From an uncultured Paracoccaceae bacterium (GTDB lineage Bacteria > Pseudomonadota > Alphaproteobacteria > Rhodobacterales > Rhodobacteraceae), in the NCBI GenBank assembly GCA_947501355.1, contig CANMVA010000001.1, forward strand, positions 1,434,001 to 1,498,000: a stretch of 64,000 nt of DNA, given 5' to 3'. The notes under the pieces were generated by a model, which did not search any database, was not told the origin of the DNA, and saw only the letters and a program-made list of their open reading frames with translations. Below, piece by piece: positions 25,668 to 33,711 of this stretch; within the stretch, counting starts at the first letter, position 1; each line of letters opens with the position of its first letter. Position numbers and translations under genes: made by a program.

Positions 25668-26012
25668 TCATTTTCTCCCGTTGGTTATTCTGACAATCCA
25701 GATTGCAAGTTTCATATTGTGAAACTTTTATTTTGCTTCATGAGATTAGAAACTGAATCGTCTCGCGGTCAATTCAATTCTTTCAGCAGGCCAAACGCAA
25801 ATGCAATTTGCGTCCTTTGCCCGAAAGCCGTGCAAATGACGCCTAATTGATCTGTTTTGCATGCAGACTGAGAAGAGTTTGCATGTTTTCGGGCAGGAGT
25901 AGGGCTCCTCTGGCTTTGGGCGGGAATCATCTTGACCAGAGCCGGTTTGCTTTCCTAATTTCTATATTAAAGAAATATAGTTTTGATATACAGAACTTCA
26001 GTAAATGATGAT
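25668..26012. other. 345-bp divergent promoter region of the transporter and the FAD oxidoreductase
   Basis: No gene is visible. The region is A+T-rich and holds a perfect dyad at 25795-25813, two copies of TTTGCATG near 25860 and 25883, and an AT-rich hairpin at about 25961-25980. It should contain the promoters for both the transporter operon and the oxidoreductase. Confidence 0.6.
25795..25813. promoter_or_regulatory. Candidate operator dyad (IclR target?)
   Basis: ACGCAAATGCAATTTGCGT has perfect 7-base arms around a 5-base centre. Related TGCA-containing motifs occur downstream here and in the upstream region of the IclR gene near 28150-28190. That pattern suggests the adjacent IclR protein as regulator. 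Confidence 0.35.
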
Positions 26013-27332
26013 ATGAAACCTCAGAGGGCGAACGCAGCCCCCGCCCGCATCCATTGGCACCGCACCGCGACGCAAGCACCGGTTTGCGAGACACTGACCC
26101 AAGAGGTCAAAGCCGATGTCATCGTGGTGGGGGGCGGTCTGACCGGTACGCGCACGGCCCTGGGGTTGGCCGAAGAGGGCGCGTCGGTGGTGCTGCTGGA
26201 GGCGCGCGAGATCGGCTATGGGGCCTCGGGGCGCAGCGGCGGTCAGTGCAACCCGATCTGGCGGAAAACCCCTGGGGAACTGGCCGCCCTTTTGGGGGCG
26301 GATGTGGCGGCGCGGCTGGTCGAGACAACGCTGGGCGCCGCGGATGCGCTGTTCGAGGATATCAGGCGCTACGGCATTGATTGCGAGGCCGAGCAAAACG
26401 GCTGGGTGCAGGCTGCGCATTCTGGCAGTGCGCGCCAGTCGATGAGCGCGTTGGCCGACGCATGGATCGCCGCGGGGGCTGATATTCGGGTGTTGGAGGG
26501 GGCCGAGGTGCAGGCGGCCGCAGGATCACCGGCCTATGATTTCGCGTTGCTGCATGCCAAGGGCGGTTTCGTGCAGCCACTGTCCCTGACACGGGGCTTT
26601 GCACGCGCGGCGCAGGGGTTTGGCGCGCGGCTGTTTGAGAAAAGCCCGGTGCGCGGGGTCGTGCGGGACGGGGCCAATTGGAGGGTCAACACCGCGCAGG
26701 GGGCAGTCACGGCCGCTCAGGTGATCCTGACAACGAATGGCTATACGGATGATGCGTGGCCGGGGCTGCGCCAGACCTTTTACCCGATGGTGAGTGTCTC
26801 GCTGGCGACGGTGCCTTTGTCGGATAACTTGCAGAAAAGCGTTCTGCCGGGCGCTGTCACGATCTCGGACAGTCGGCGGGCGATCTATTATGCGCGCTAT
26901 GATCGCAACCGGCGGTTGATCTTTGGCTGCATCGGCAGCGCTGAGACAGCGGCAACACTGGGTGGTGTCGCCCGTCTGCGGCGCGGGCTGCGCACGGTGT
27001 TTCCGCAACTCAGCGATATCGAGGTAGAGGCCAGTTGGGGCGGCACAATCGCGGTGACGCCGCAGATGATGCCGCATCTGCATGCGCCGGCACCGGGGGT
27101 TCTGGCGGGGTTGGGGTTCAGTGGGCGCGGGATTGCGATGACGTCCGTGATGGGGCGCACGCTGGCCCGCAAGGCGCTGGGGGCGGCAGATGATACGCTG
27201 CCATTTGCGGTCTCGCCGGTCTCGCCGGTCTCGCCGGTGCCTTTGCATTGGGCGGCGACGAAATTGCTGCCACTGGCGGCCCCGGCGGCAAGTCTGCGCG
27301 ACCGGGTCGATGATCTGCTGAAAAAGGGCTAG
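26013..27332 (+). CDS. FAD-dependent amine/amino-acid oxidoreductase (DadA/PuuB/TauY type)
   Basis: 439 aa. The dinucleotide-binding motif VIVVGGGLTGTRTALGLAEEG lies near residues 36-56, followed by EAREIGYGASGRSGGQCNP, a hallmark of the DAO/GlpO oxidase family. The FAD-binding C-terminus is LAGLGFSGRGIAMTSVMGRTLA. TauY, the taurine dehydrogenase large subunit, belongs to this family, as does gamma-glutamylputrescine oxidase. A TauX-like small subunit is absent, so the substrate remains open. ATG 26013 is preferred to TTG 25983. A 9-base in-frame repeat (three units near 27209-27235) encodes VSP repeats near the C-terminus. The stop shares CTAG with the convergent IclR gene. Confidence 0.8.
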   Translation: MKPQRANAAPARIHWHRTATQAPVCETLTQEVKADVIVVGGGLTGTRTALGLAEEGASVVLLEAREIGYGASGRSGGQCNPIWRKTPGELAALLGADVAARLVETTLGAADALFEDIRRYGIDCEAEQNGWVQAAHSGSARQSMSALADAWIAAGADIRVLEGAEVQAAAGSPAYDFALLHAKGGFVQPLSLTRGFARAAQGFGARLFEKSPVRGVVRDGANWRVNTAQGAVTAAQVILTTNGYTDDAWPGLRQTFYPMVSVSLATVPLSDNLQKSVLPGAVTISDSRRAIYYARYDRNRRLIFGCIGSAETAATLGGVARLRRGLRTVFPQLSDIEVEASWGGTIAVTPQMMPHLHAPAPGVLAGLGFSGRGIAMTSVMGRTLARKALGAADDTLPFAVSPVSPVSPVPLHWAATKLLPLAAPAASLRDRVDDLLKKG

Positions 27333-28111
27333 CGCGCCTTCAGCGCCTCGACCTCTGGTGGGGTGCCGCCGATCAGGGTGGTCACGTTGTCGGCGGCCTC
27401 TTTCAGCATCGCCGACCAGTTCAGGATTTCGGGCAGGCTGTGGCGGGCATGCACCGTCCAGACATTGAGCACGGCGATGGGTTCATGCAGGTAGTTGAAG
27501 ACCGGAGCCGAGATGCCGACCAGATGGTCGTATTCCTCGCGGTCATTCCAAGCAAAGCCTGCGCGGCGCACCTCATCAAGGGCGGTCTTGAAGGCGGGCA
27601 GATCGGTGATCGTCCGGTCTGTGTAGGATTTGAAGCTGTAGCCCTCGAATTTGGCGTCGATGATCTTGTCTGGCAGAAAGGCCATCAGCGCCTTGCCGGA
27701 AGCTGAGCAATGCACCTGCTCGCGCATGCCAGGGCGCTGGATGGTGCCAAGCTCGTAACGGGATTCGAGGATGCGAAGATAGACGACCTCCATCCCGGAG
27801 GGGATGCCGATGGTCACGCTGCCTTCGACCTGCGCATGAAGGCGCAACATCTCGTCCAGTGCAACCGCCTGAATGTCGTAGCCGCTATAGGCGTTGCGGA
27901 CCAGATCGAAGACCTTGGGACCGACCAGGTAGACTTTGCGCTGCTTGTCGAACTGCACCAGCTTTTCTTCGGTACAGATCGCGAGAATGCGGTGGATGGT
28001 GCTTTTGTTCATGCCGCTTTGGGCCACGATCTCTGAGAAGGTCAGAGGTTTGCGGGTCTCGCTGATTATTGTCAGCACCTTCACCAGTTTGGACACGATC
28101 GAGCTTTGCAT
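27329..28111 (-). CDS. IclR family transcriptional regulator
   Basis: 260 aa. The winged helix-turn-helix is at about 10-60 (FSEIVAQSGMNKSTIHRILAICTE). The C-terminal IclR effector domain follows (about 80-245), with SGKALMAFLPD and NDREEYDHLVGISAPVF. It probably controls the adjacent oxidoreductase and transporter genes in response to the imported substrate. I chose ATG 28111; an upstream TTG start at 28147 is possible. The stop codon overlaps that of the oxidoreductase (CTAG, 27329-27332). Confidence 0.87.
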   Translation of the reverse strand: MQSSIVSKLVKVLTIISETRKPLTFSEIVAQSGMNKSTIHRILAICTEEKLVQFDKQRKVYLVGPKVFDLVRNAYSGYDIQAVALDEMLRLHAQVEGSVTIGIPSGMEVVYLRILESRYELGTIQRPGMREQVHCSASGKALMAFLPDKIIDAKFEGYSFKSYTDRTITDLPAFKTALDEVRRAGFAWNDREEYDHLVGISAPVFNYLHEPIAVLNVWTVHARHSLPEILNWSAMLKEAADNVTTLIGGTPPEVEALKAR

Positions 28112-28251
28112 CTGGAGATGGGTAATCGGTTTAAGCCTGTGCAACAAGCGTGCAATCGCTGCGAAAGATCGTGCATTTTCGCCGTTGCAACCGCCAGAGA
28201 AACATTGCTATACGCCGCGCAGTTTCGCTATATGTGAAGCCAGAATAGCGT

Positions 28252-28328
28252 GCCGCCTTAGCTCAGTTGGTTAGAGCACTGGTTTGTGGAACCAGGGGTC
28301 CCCCGTTCGAGCCGGGGAGGCGGTACCA
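28252..28328 (+). tRNA. tRNA-His (anticodon GTG)
   Basis: A full cloverleaf can be drawn. The acceptor stem is 28252-28258 with 28318-28324. The D stem starts at GCTC (28261). The anticodon stem CTGGT/ACCAG encloses TTGTGGA, with GTG at 28286-28288. The T stem is CCCCG/CGGGG. CCA is encoded at 28326-28328. Position -1 is T, position 73 is A, and G1 pairs with U72, which is the special alphaproteobacterial tRNA-His form. Confidence 0.95.
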
Positions 28329-28338
28329 TTCTCCCCCC

Positions 28339-28638
28339 TCAGTCGATTTGAATGGTTTGGCGCAGGGCGCCGTCACGCTCGTATATCACGATGCGGTTGT
28401 CATCGGTGATGATGGCGATCCAGTCATCGGTTTGCGTGAAGGCTGTGGCAGTGGTGCCATCGGGGAGTTGCAGTTGGTCAGGCAGCGCAAGGGGTGCTGG
28501 CTGCTGTAAGCGCATGACAAGCAGAAAGATGATCGCTAGAACGCCCAAAATCATCGTCGCGGTCAGCACCGTCACGAGGATGCGCAGAAACCTGAGATTT
28601 GCCGGTTCTTTGTCCTCCGGCAGCGGAGCCTGATCCAT
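28339..28638 (-). CDS. Small membrane protein (DUF6476-like)
   Basis: 99 aa. A short polar N-terminus (MDQAPLPEDKEPANLRFLR) precedes one transmembrane helix (about 21-42). After it comes a soluble part of about 55 residues with WIAIITDDNRIVIYE, like a single beta-propeller or strand unit. I recall a DUF6476 family in Rhodobacteraceae with this layout; the name should be checked. Its ATG (28636-28638) overlaps the divergent rluD ATG (28637-28639) in a CATG. A longer open frame to 28989 is antisense to rluD and is not used. Confidence 0.75.
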   Translation of the reverse strand: MDQAPLPEDKEPANLRFLRILVTVLTATMILGVLAIIFLLVMRLQQPAPLALPDQLQLPDGTTATAFTQTDDWIAIITDDNRIVIYERDGALRQTIQID

Positions 28639-29662
28639 GACGCGCCAATCCGTTACGTTCCGGATCGCAGCCGATCCGCCCAAGCGGCTTGATAAAGCCC
28701 TTTCGCGCGATGTGCCAGAGGAGGCCGCGCTGAGCCGGTCGCGCATCGCCTCGCTTCTGGAGAAGGGCGCGGTGATGGTCGACGGGGTCGTCGTCACGGA
28801 CCCGCGCGCCAAGGTCAGCGAGGGGGCCGAGGTGGTGATCGAGGTGCCGGTGGCCGAAGAAAGCCATATCGGGCCGGAGGATATCTCGCTGGACGTGGTC
28901 TTTGAGGATGCGGACCTGATCGTGATTAACAAGCCGGCGGGGATGGTGGTGCATCCCGCGCCGGGCACGCCGTCGGGGACGTTGGTCAATGCGCTGCTGC
29001 ATCACTGTGGCGATGATCTGTCGGGCGTGGGCGGCATGAAACGGCCCGGGATCGTGCACCGGATTGATAAAGAGACGAGCGGGTTGCTGGTGGTCGCCAA
29101 GTCGGACGCGGCCCATCACGGGCTGGCCGCGCAGTTCGAGAAGCATACGGTGGAGCGGTATTACCGCGCGGTGTGTTACGGCGTGCCGGATGCGAATGAT
29201 CCGCGGGTGCGGGGCGTCAGAGGCGTGTCGTTTGAGCCGGGCAATATTATGCGGATCACGACGCAACTGGCGCGGCATCGCACGGACCGGCAAAAGCAGG
29301 CGGTGCTGTTTCAAGGCGGGCGGCATGCCGTGACGCGGGTGCGGATTGTCGAGCGGTTTGGCCAGCCAGAGGTCGCCGCACTGGTCGAATGCTGGTTGGA
29401 GACCGGGCGCACCCATCAGATCCGGGTGCATCTGGCCCATGCGGGCCACGGGTTGATCGGCGATCCGACCTATGGCGGGCGGCGCAAGCTGAACGCGAAA
29501 GCCCTGTCAGACGCGGGGATTGCGGCGGCGGCTGGCTTTGAGCGGCAAGCGCTCCATGCGGCCATTTTGGGATTTGTGCACCCGGTCAGCGGTGAAAACG
29601 TGCGCTTTGAGGCGCCGTTGCCGGATGACATGGCCGCGCTGATATCCAAGTTGTCTCTTTGA
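28637..29662 (+). CDS. RluD-family 23S rRNA pseudouridine synthase
   Basis: 341 aa. An N-terminal S4 RNA-binding domain (about 17-75, RLDKALSRDVP ... SRSRIASLLEKGAVMVDG) is followed by the pseudouridine synthase domain. The catalytic Asp144 sits in HRIDKETSGLLV, and NKPAGMVVHP and HQIRVHLAHAGHGLIGDPTYGG are further family blocks. RluD modifies helix 69 of 23S rRNA; the RluC/RluD distinction is not fully settled by motifs. The start overlaps that of the divergent small gene. Confidence 0.93.
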   Translation: MTRQSVTFRIAADPPKRLDKALSRDVPEEAALSRSRIASLLEKGAVMVDGVVVTDPRAKVSEGAEVVIEVPVAEESHIGPEDISLDVVFEDADLIVINKPAGMVVHPAPGTPSGTLVNALLHHCGDDLSGVGGMKRPGIVHRIDKETSGLLVVAKSDAAHHGLAAQFEKHTVERYYRAVCYGVPDANDPRVRGVRGVSFEPGNIMRITTQLARHRTDRQKQAVLFQGGRHAVTRVRIVERFGQPEVAALVECWLETGRTHQIRVHLAHAGHGLIGDPTYGGRRKLNAKALSDAGIAAAAGFERQALHAAILGFVHPVSGENVRFEAPLPDDMAALISKLSL

Positions 29663-29827
29663 AATATAGGGTCATATGTGCGTGAGTGCACGGTTGCGTG
29701 ACTTCCTTTCGCATCAAGGGAACCCCATATTCAGTGTCAAGTTAGTCGACCGGTAGGGTTGTAAACCATGTTTGCACTACCCATATCGCATGTTAACGAT
29801 ATAAACATTGCACCGAGAGGGGGCATT

Positions 29828-30724
29828 ATGGCCAATTACACACAACTTCCCGCACCGTCCCCGGAGCAGGGCCTGAGCCGTTACCTGGGCGAAATTCGCA
29901 AGTTCCCGATGCTGGAGCCCGAAGAGGAATACATGCTGGCCAAGCGCTGGGTGGAGGATCAGGACACGGAATCCGCTCATAAAATGGTGACCTCGCATCT
30001 GCGACTGGCCGCCAAGATTGCCATGGGCTATCGCGGCTACGGTCTGCCGCAGGCCGAGGTGATCTCGGAAGCCAATGTGGGCCTCATGCAGGCGGTCAAA
30101 CGGTTTGATCCCGAAAAGGGCTTCCGTCTGGCGACCTATGCAATGTGGTGGATCCGCGCCTCGATCCAGGAATACATCCTGCGCTCTTGGTCCTTGGTGA
30201 AACTGGGCACGACCAGTGCGCAAAAGAAGCTGTTTTTCAACCTGCGCAAGGCGAAAGCCCGTATCGGCGCGTTTGAGGATGGCGACCTGCGCCCCGAGAA
30301 CGTCACCCGGATCGCAACCGATCTGGGCGTGACCGAGCAAGAGGTCATCTCGATGAATGGCCGCCTGTCGGGCGGTGATGCGTCGCTGAACGCGGTCATC
30401 GGATCGGATGGTGAAGGGGCCACGCAATGGCAGGACTGGCTTGAAGACGAGGACGCCGACCAGGCGGGCGACTATGCCGAGCGCGACGAGTTGGACGCGC
30501 GCCGGGAGTTGCTGGCCGAAGCGATGTCGGTGCTCAACGAACGCGAGAAAGACATCCTGACCCAGCGGCGTCTGTCCGAAAAGGCGGTCACGCTGGAGGA
30601 TCTGTCGGGCCAGTATGACGTCAGCCGTGAGCGGATCCGTCAAATCGAAGTGCGCGCTTTTGAAAAGCTGCAAAAACGGATGCGCGATCTGGCCGCTGAA
30701 AAAGGTCTGATGGCCAACGTCTGA
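29828..30724 (+). CDS. rpoH: RNA polymerase sigma factor RpoH (heat shock)
   Basis: 298 aa sigma-32. Region 2 contains the core-binding and -10 recognition part (RFDPEKGFRLATYAMWWIRASIQEYILRSW). The RpoH box QKKLFFNLRKAKA follows directly, which separates it from other sigma-70 proteins. The region 4 helix-turn-helix is VTLEDLSGQYDVSRERIRQIEVRA. GAGAGGGGGC precedes ATG 29828; an upstream in-frame ATG at 29768 would extend into the promoter region. In Rhodobacter relatives such factors control heat-shock and part of the singlet oxygen response. A strong terminator follows. Confidence 0.96.
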   Translation: MANYTQLPAPSPEQGLSRYLGEIRKFPMLEPEEEYMLAKRWVEDQDTESAHKMVTSHLRLAAKIAMGYRGYGLPQAEVISEANVGLMQAVKRFDPEKGFRLATYAMWWIRASIQEYILRSWSLVKLGTTSAQKKLFFNLRKAKARIGAFEDGDLRPENVTRIATDLGVTEQEVISMNGRLSGGDASLNAVIGSDGEGATQWQDWLEDEDADQAGDYAERDELDARRELLAEAMSVLNEREKDILTQRRLSEKAVTLEDLSGQYDVSRERIRQIEVRAFEKLQKRMRDLAAEKGLMANV

Positions 30725-30753
30725 CGGTTCCGCCCTTTGAAAAACGGTGATAG

Positions 30754-30782
30754 CCTCCCTCGCCAAGCGGGGGAGGTTTTTT
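30754..30782 (+). terminator. Intrinsic terminator after rpoH
   Basis: CCTCCCTCGC (30754-30763) pairs with GCGGGGGAGG (30767-30776), allowing one mismatch, around a CAA loop. Six T residues follow at 30777-30782. Confidence 0.85.
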
Positions 30783-30813
30783 CGTGGGACAGCCGGGTGA
30801 GCAGGGATAAGCG

Positions 30814-31842
30814 ATGGGGGTGACAACGCCAGCCGTTCTGCGCCGCGCGCCCGCCAAGGTGTTCCTGTCGATCCCGCGCAAGATCATTCAGGACAAGCCG
30901 GGGGTTGGGCTGGGCAAGTTCTATTCACGCCTCGATCTGGAGTTGCGGATGCTGGGGGCGGATGTGACCACTCTGCCGTTGTCGCGCCAGCCGCACAAGC
31001 GCAAGGGCAACCGTAACAAGCTGATTTTCCTGCATAACGGGGCCGCTGAGGAGGCTAATGTCCTGAACACGGCGCTGGCCTATGTCGATCCGTATTGGCA
31101 TGTGGACCCCCAAGGCGTTCTTGGGATGAGCAGTGCGGGCAACGTTCCCTTTGTCCATGAAAACGTCAACAAGCAGGATGCTGCGGGGTTTTTCCGGGCT
31201 CAGCGGCGCAATTTCGTGCGCGAGCGCCAATCCCGCTACACACAGGCGCGCGAGAAGGTTGCGGTGCCCGAAGGCTGTATTGCGGTCTTCATGCAAGGCG
31301 CTACGAACCTCACCAGACGCACCATGCGGCCCGGCTCAGAGCGGATGATCCGGTCGGTCGTCGAAGGGGCTGGCGGGCGGCCCGTGGTGGTCAAGCATCA
31401 TCCGCTGAAGACGAACCCCGAGGATGTGGCTGAGGTGGCAGCCCTGCGCGGGGAAGGCGCTGATATTCACGAGATCAAAGCGAATGTGCATGACGTTCTG
31501 GAGGCCTGTGTGGCCACGGTTTCGATCAGTTCAGCGGCGTGTTTTGAAGGGTTTCTGCACCGCCGCCCGGCGATTTTCTTTGGCAAAAGCGATTTGATCG
31601 GCTTTGCCCAGGCAGCCCATGACGGGCCGAGTTTTGCCTCCGCCCTGGAGGAAGCGCTGACCGGGAACCGATCCTATATGCGCTTTGTGTACTGGTATCT
31701 GATGACCCATTGCATTTCGCTGCACAGCGAAACGTTTATCCAGCAGGTGCTGGCACGGGCGGCCGCGATCGGCTTTGATGCGGATCGGTTGGGGCTGGAC
31801 AAGGCAGCGGTGGCCGCCTTGTCGGAGCCGCAGACAGCCTAG
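30814..31842 (+). CDS. Capsule polysaccharide synthesis/export family protein
   Basis: 342 aa, soluble. The C-terminal half resembles the capsule-synthesis fold of KpsC/KpsS: a VVVKHHPLKTNPED segment (the histidine-proline motif), then TVSISSAACFEGFLHRRPAIFFGKSD, where a serine pair and a glutamate mark the nucleotide-sugar site in that family. The N-terminus is less typical and rich in basic residues. It may be a Kdo or sugar transferase for surface polysaccharide. It lies alone, far from the Kps cassette at 3-7 kb. The stop overlaps pepF (CTAG, 31839-31842). Confidence 0.65.
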   Translation: MGVTTPAVLRRAPAKVFLSIPRKIIQDKPGVGLGKFYSRLDLELRMLGADVTTLPLSRQPHKRKGNRNKLIFLHNGAAEEANVLNTALAYVDPYWHVDPQGVLGMSSAGNVPFVHENVNKQDAAGFFRAQRRNFVRERQSRYTQAREKVAVPEGCIAVFMQGATNLTRRTMRPGSERMIRSVVEGAGGRPVVVKHHPLKTNPEDVAEVAALRGEGADIHEIKANVHDVLEACVATVSISSAACFEGFLHRRPAIFFGKSDLIGFAQAAHDGPSFASALEEALTGNRSYMRFVYWYLMTHCISLHSETFIQQVLARAAAIGFDADRLGLDKAAVAALSEPQTA

Positions 31843-33659
31843 TCTTCCATCGCTTCCAATTCGTCGATCATGCTTGAGATCATCGACAGGCCCTTGTCCC
31901 AGAATTTCGGGTCAGAGGCGTCGAGGCCGAAGGGGGCCAGCAGCTCTTTGTGGTGCTTCGAGCCGCCAGCTTTGAGCATGTCGAAATACTTGGCCTGAAA
32001 GTCGCCTTCGCCTTCCTCATAGACCGCATAAAGCGCGTTCACGAGGCCGTCGCCGAAGGCGTATGCATAGACGTAGAAGGGCGAGTGGACGAAGTGCGGG
32101 ATATAGGCCCAGAAGGTCTCATAACCGTCCATATACTCGAATGCGGGACCAAGGCTTTCGGCCTGCACCGACATCCACAGGGCGTTGATGTCGTCGGAGG
32201 TCAGCTCGCCATTGCTGCGCGCATCATGCAGTTTACACTCGAAATCGTAAAAGGCGATCTGGCGGACAACGGTGTTGATCATGTCCTCGACCTTGCCGGC
32301 CAGAAGGGTCTTGCGCTCTTCTTTGGTGGCGGCGTTTTCGAGCAGTTTGCGGAAGGTCAGCATCTCGCCAAAGACGGAGGCGGTTTCGGCCAGCGTGAGG
32401 GGGGTGGAGGACAGCAACTCACCCTGACCGGCGGCGAGGACCTGGTGGACGCCGTGGCCCAGTTCATGGGCGAGCGTCATCACATCGCGCGGTTTGCCAA
32501 GATAGTTCAGCATCACATAAGGATGCACGTCACTGACCGTGGGATGAGCAAACGCGCCGGGGGCCTTGCCGGGCTTCACGGCGGCGTCGATCCAACCTTT
32601 CGTAAAGAAAGGTTCAGCGATATCAGCCATTTCCGGCGCGAAGCTGCTGTAGGCGTCCATCACCATTTTCTTGGCGGTCGGCCAGTCGACGATCTCTGCG
32701 TCCTCAATGGGCAGCGGCGCGTTGCGGTCCCAGACCTGCATCTTGTCCAGCCCCAGCCATTTGCGCTTCAGCTCGTAATAGCGGTGGCTGAGCTTTGGAT
32801 AGGCATTGACGACGGCGTTGCGCAGCGCCTCGACCACTTCGGGTTCGACATGGTTACTCAGGTGGCGACCGGTTTGCGGGGTGGGCATGCCGCGCCAGCG
32901 ATCCTCGATCTCTTTTTCCTTTGCGAGCGTATTGTGCACGCGGGAGAAGATGGCGATGTTGTCGCTGAACACACGGGCCAGTTCGCGGGCGGCGGCCTCG
33001 CGTTTCGCGCGGTCATGCTCAGTCAGGTGGTTGAGCGTGCCTTCGATGTTCAGCTCGTCCCCGTCGAGGGTGAAAGTGAGGCCCGCGATGGTTTCGTCAA
33101 AAAGGCGGTTCCATGCGGTAGCGCCCACCGGGGACTGATCGTGGAGGAACTTTTCCAGCTCGTCAGACAGCTGATAGGGCTTCATCGCGCGCATGCGGTC
33201 GAAGACGGGCTTATAGCGCGCCAGATCAGCGTTGGCGTTCAGCAGGCTGGCCAGATGATCGTCGTCAATCCGGTTGAACTCCAGCGTGTAAAACACCAGC
33301 GGGGTTGTGAAATTCGTGATCTGTTCCTGGCAATCGGACATGAATTTCGCACGCTCGCCATCGGTGGTCTTCTGGTAGTAGCGCAGTCCCGCGAAGGACA
33401 TGATGCGGCCTGCGATCATGTCGATTTTCTCGTAGCGCAGCACGCAATCGAGCATCTCAGACGCGCTGAGATCCGCCAGCTTCCCTTCGTAGTCCTTGGC
33501 GAAATCGGCGCAGGCTTTTTCGAGCCAGTCCATATCGCGCTTGAGCTCTTTGGCATCGGGCGCGGTATAGAGGTCGCTAAGGTCCCATTCGGGCAGATCG
33601 CCGAACTCCGCACTTCCGGATTGGGCGGCGTCATGGGCGATTTGGGGCGTGAATTGCAT
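31839..33659 (-). CDS. pepF: M3 family oligoendopeptidase F
   Basis: 606 aa zinc metallopeptidase. The HELGH motif (about residues 395-399, in LAHELGHGVHQ) provides the zinc ligands, with the downstream glutamate in LAETASVFGE. The N-terminal oligopeptidase F domain covers about 100-185. It degrades short peptides in the cytoplasm, and length is normal for PepF. The open frame begins at ATG 33659. It converges with the capsule-type gene, sharing a CTAG with opposing stops. Confidence 0.93.
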   Translation of the reverse strand: MQFTPQIAHDAAQSGSAEFGDLPEWDLSDLYTAPDAKELKRDMDWLEKACADFAKDYEGKLADLSASEMLDCVLRYEKIDMIAGRIMSFAGLRYYQKTTDGERAKFMSDCQEQITNFTTPLVFYTLEFNRIDDDHLASLLNANADLARYKPVFDRMRAMKPYQLSDELEKFLHDQSPVGATAWNRLFDETIAGLTFTLDGDELNIEGTLNHLTEHDRAKREAAARELARVFSDNIAIFSRVHNTLAKEKEIEDRWRGMPTPQTGRHLSNHVEPEVVEALRNAVVNAYPKLSHRYYELKRKWLGLDKMQVWDRNAPLPIEDAEIVDWPTAKKMVMDAYSSFAPEMADIAEPFFTKGWIDAAVKPGKAPGAFAHPTVSDVHPYVMLNYLGKPRDVMTLAHELGHGVHQVLAAGQGELLSSTPLTLAETASVFGEMLTFRKLLENAATKEERKTLLAGKVEDMINTVVRQIAFYDFECKLHDARSNGELTSDDINALWMSVQAESLGPAFEYMDGYETFWAYIPHFVHSPFYVYAYAFGDGLVNALYAVYEEGEGDFQAKYFDMLKAGGSKHHKELLAPFGLDASDPKFWDKGLSMISSMIDELEAMED

Positions 33660-33711
33660 CGGGTACCTCGTTGATATGGTCAGATAAACCTATGGGCTGC
33701 GCGGGGGAGCC

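Noticed and set aside
31950-33674. 574-codon open frame antisense to pepF
   Set aside because: It mirrors pepF over its full length and shows no recognisable domain; pepF has the HELGH motif and family length.
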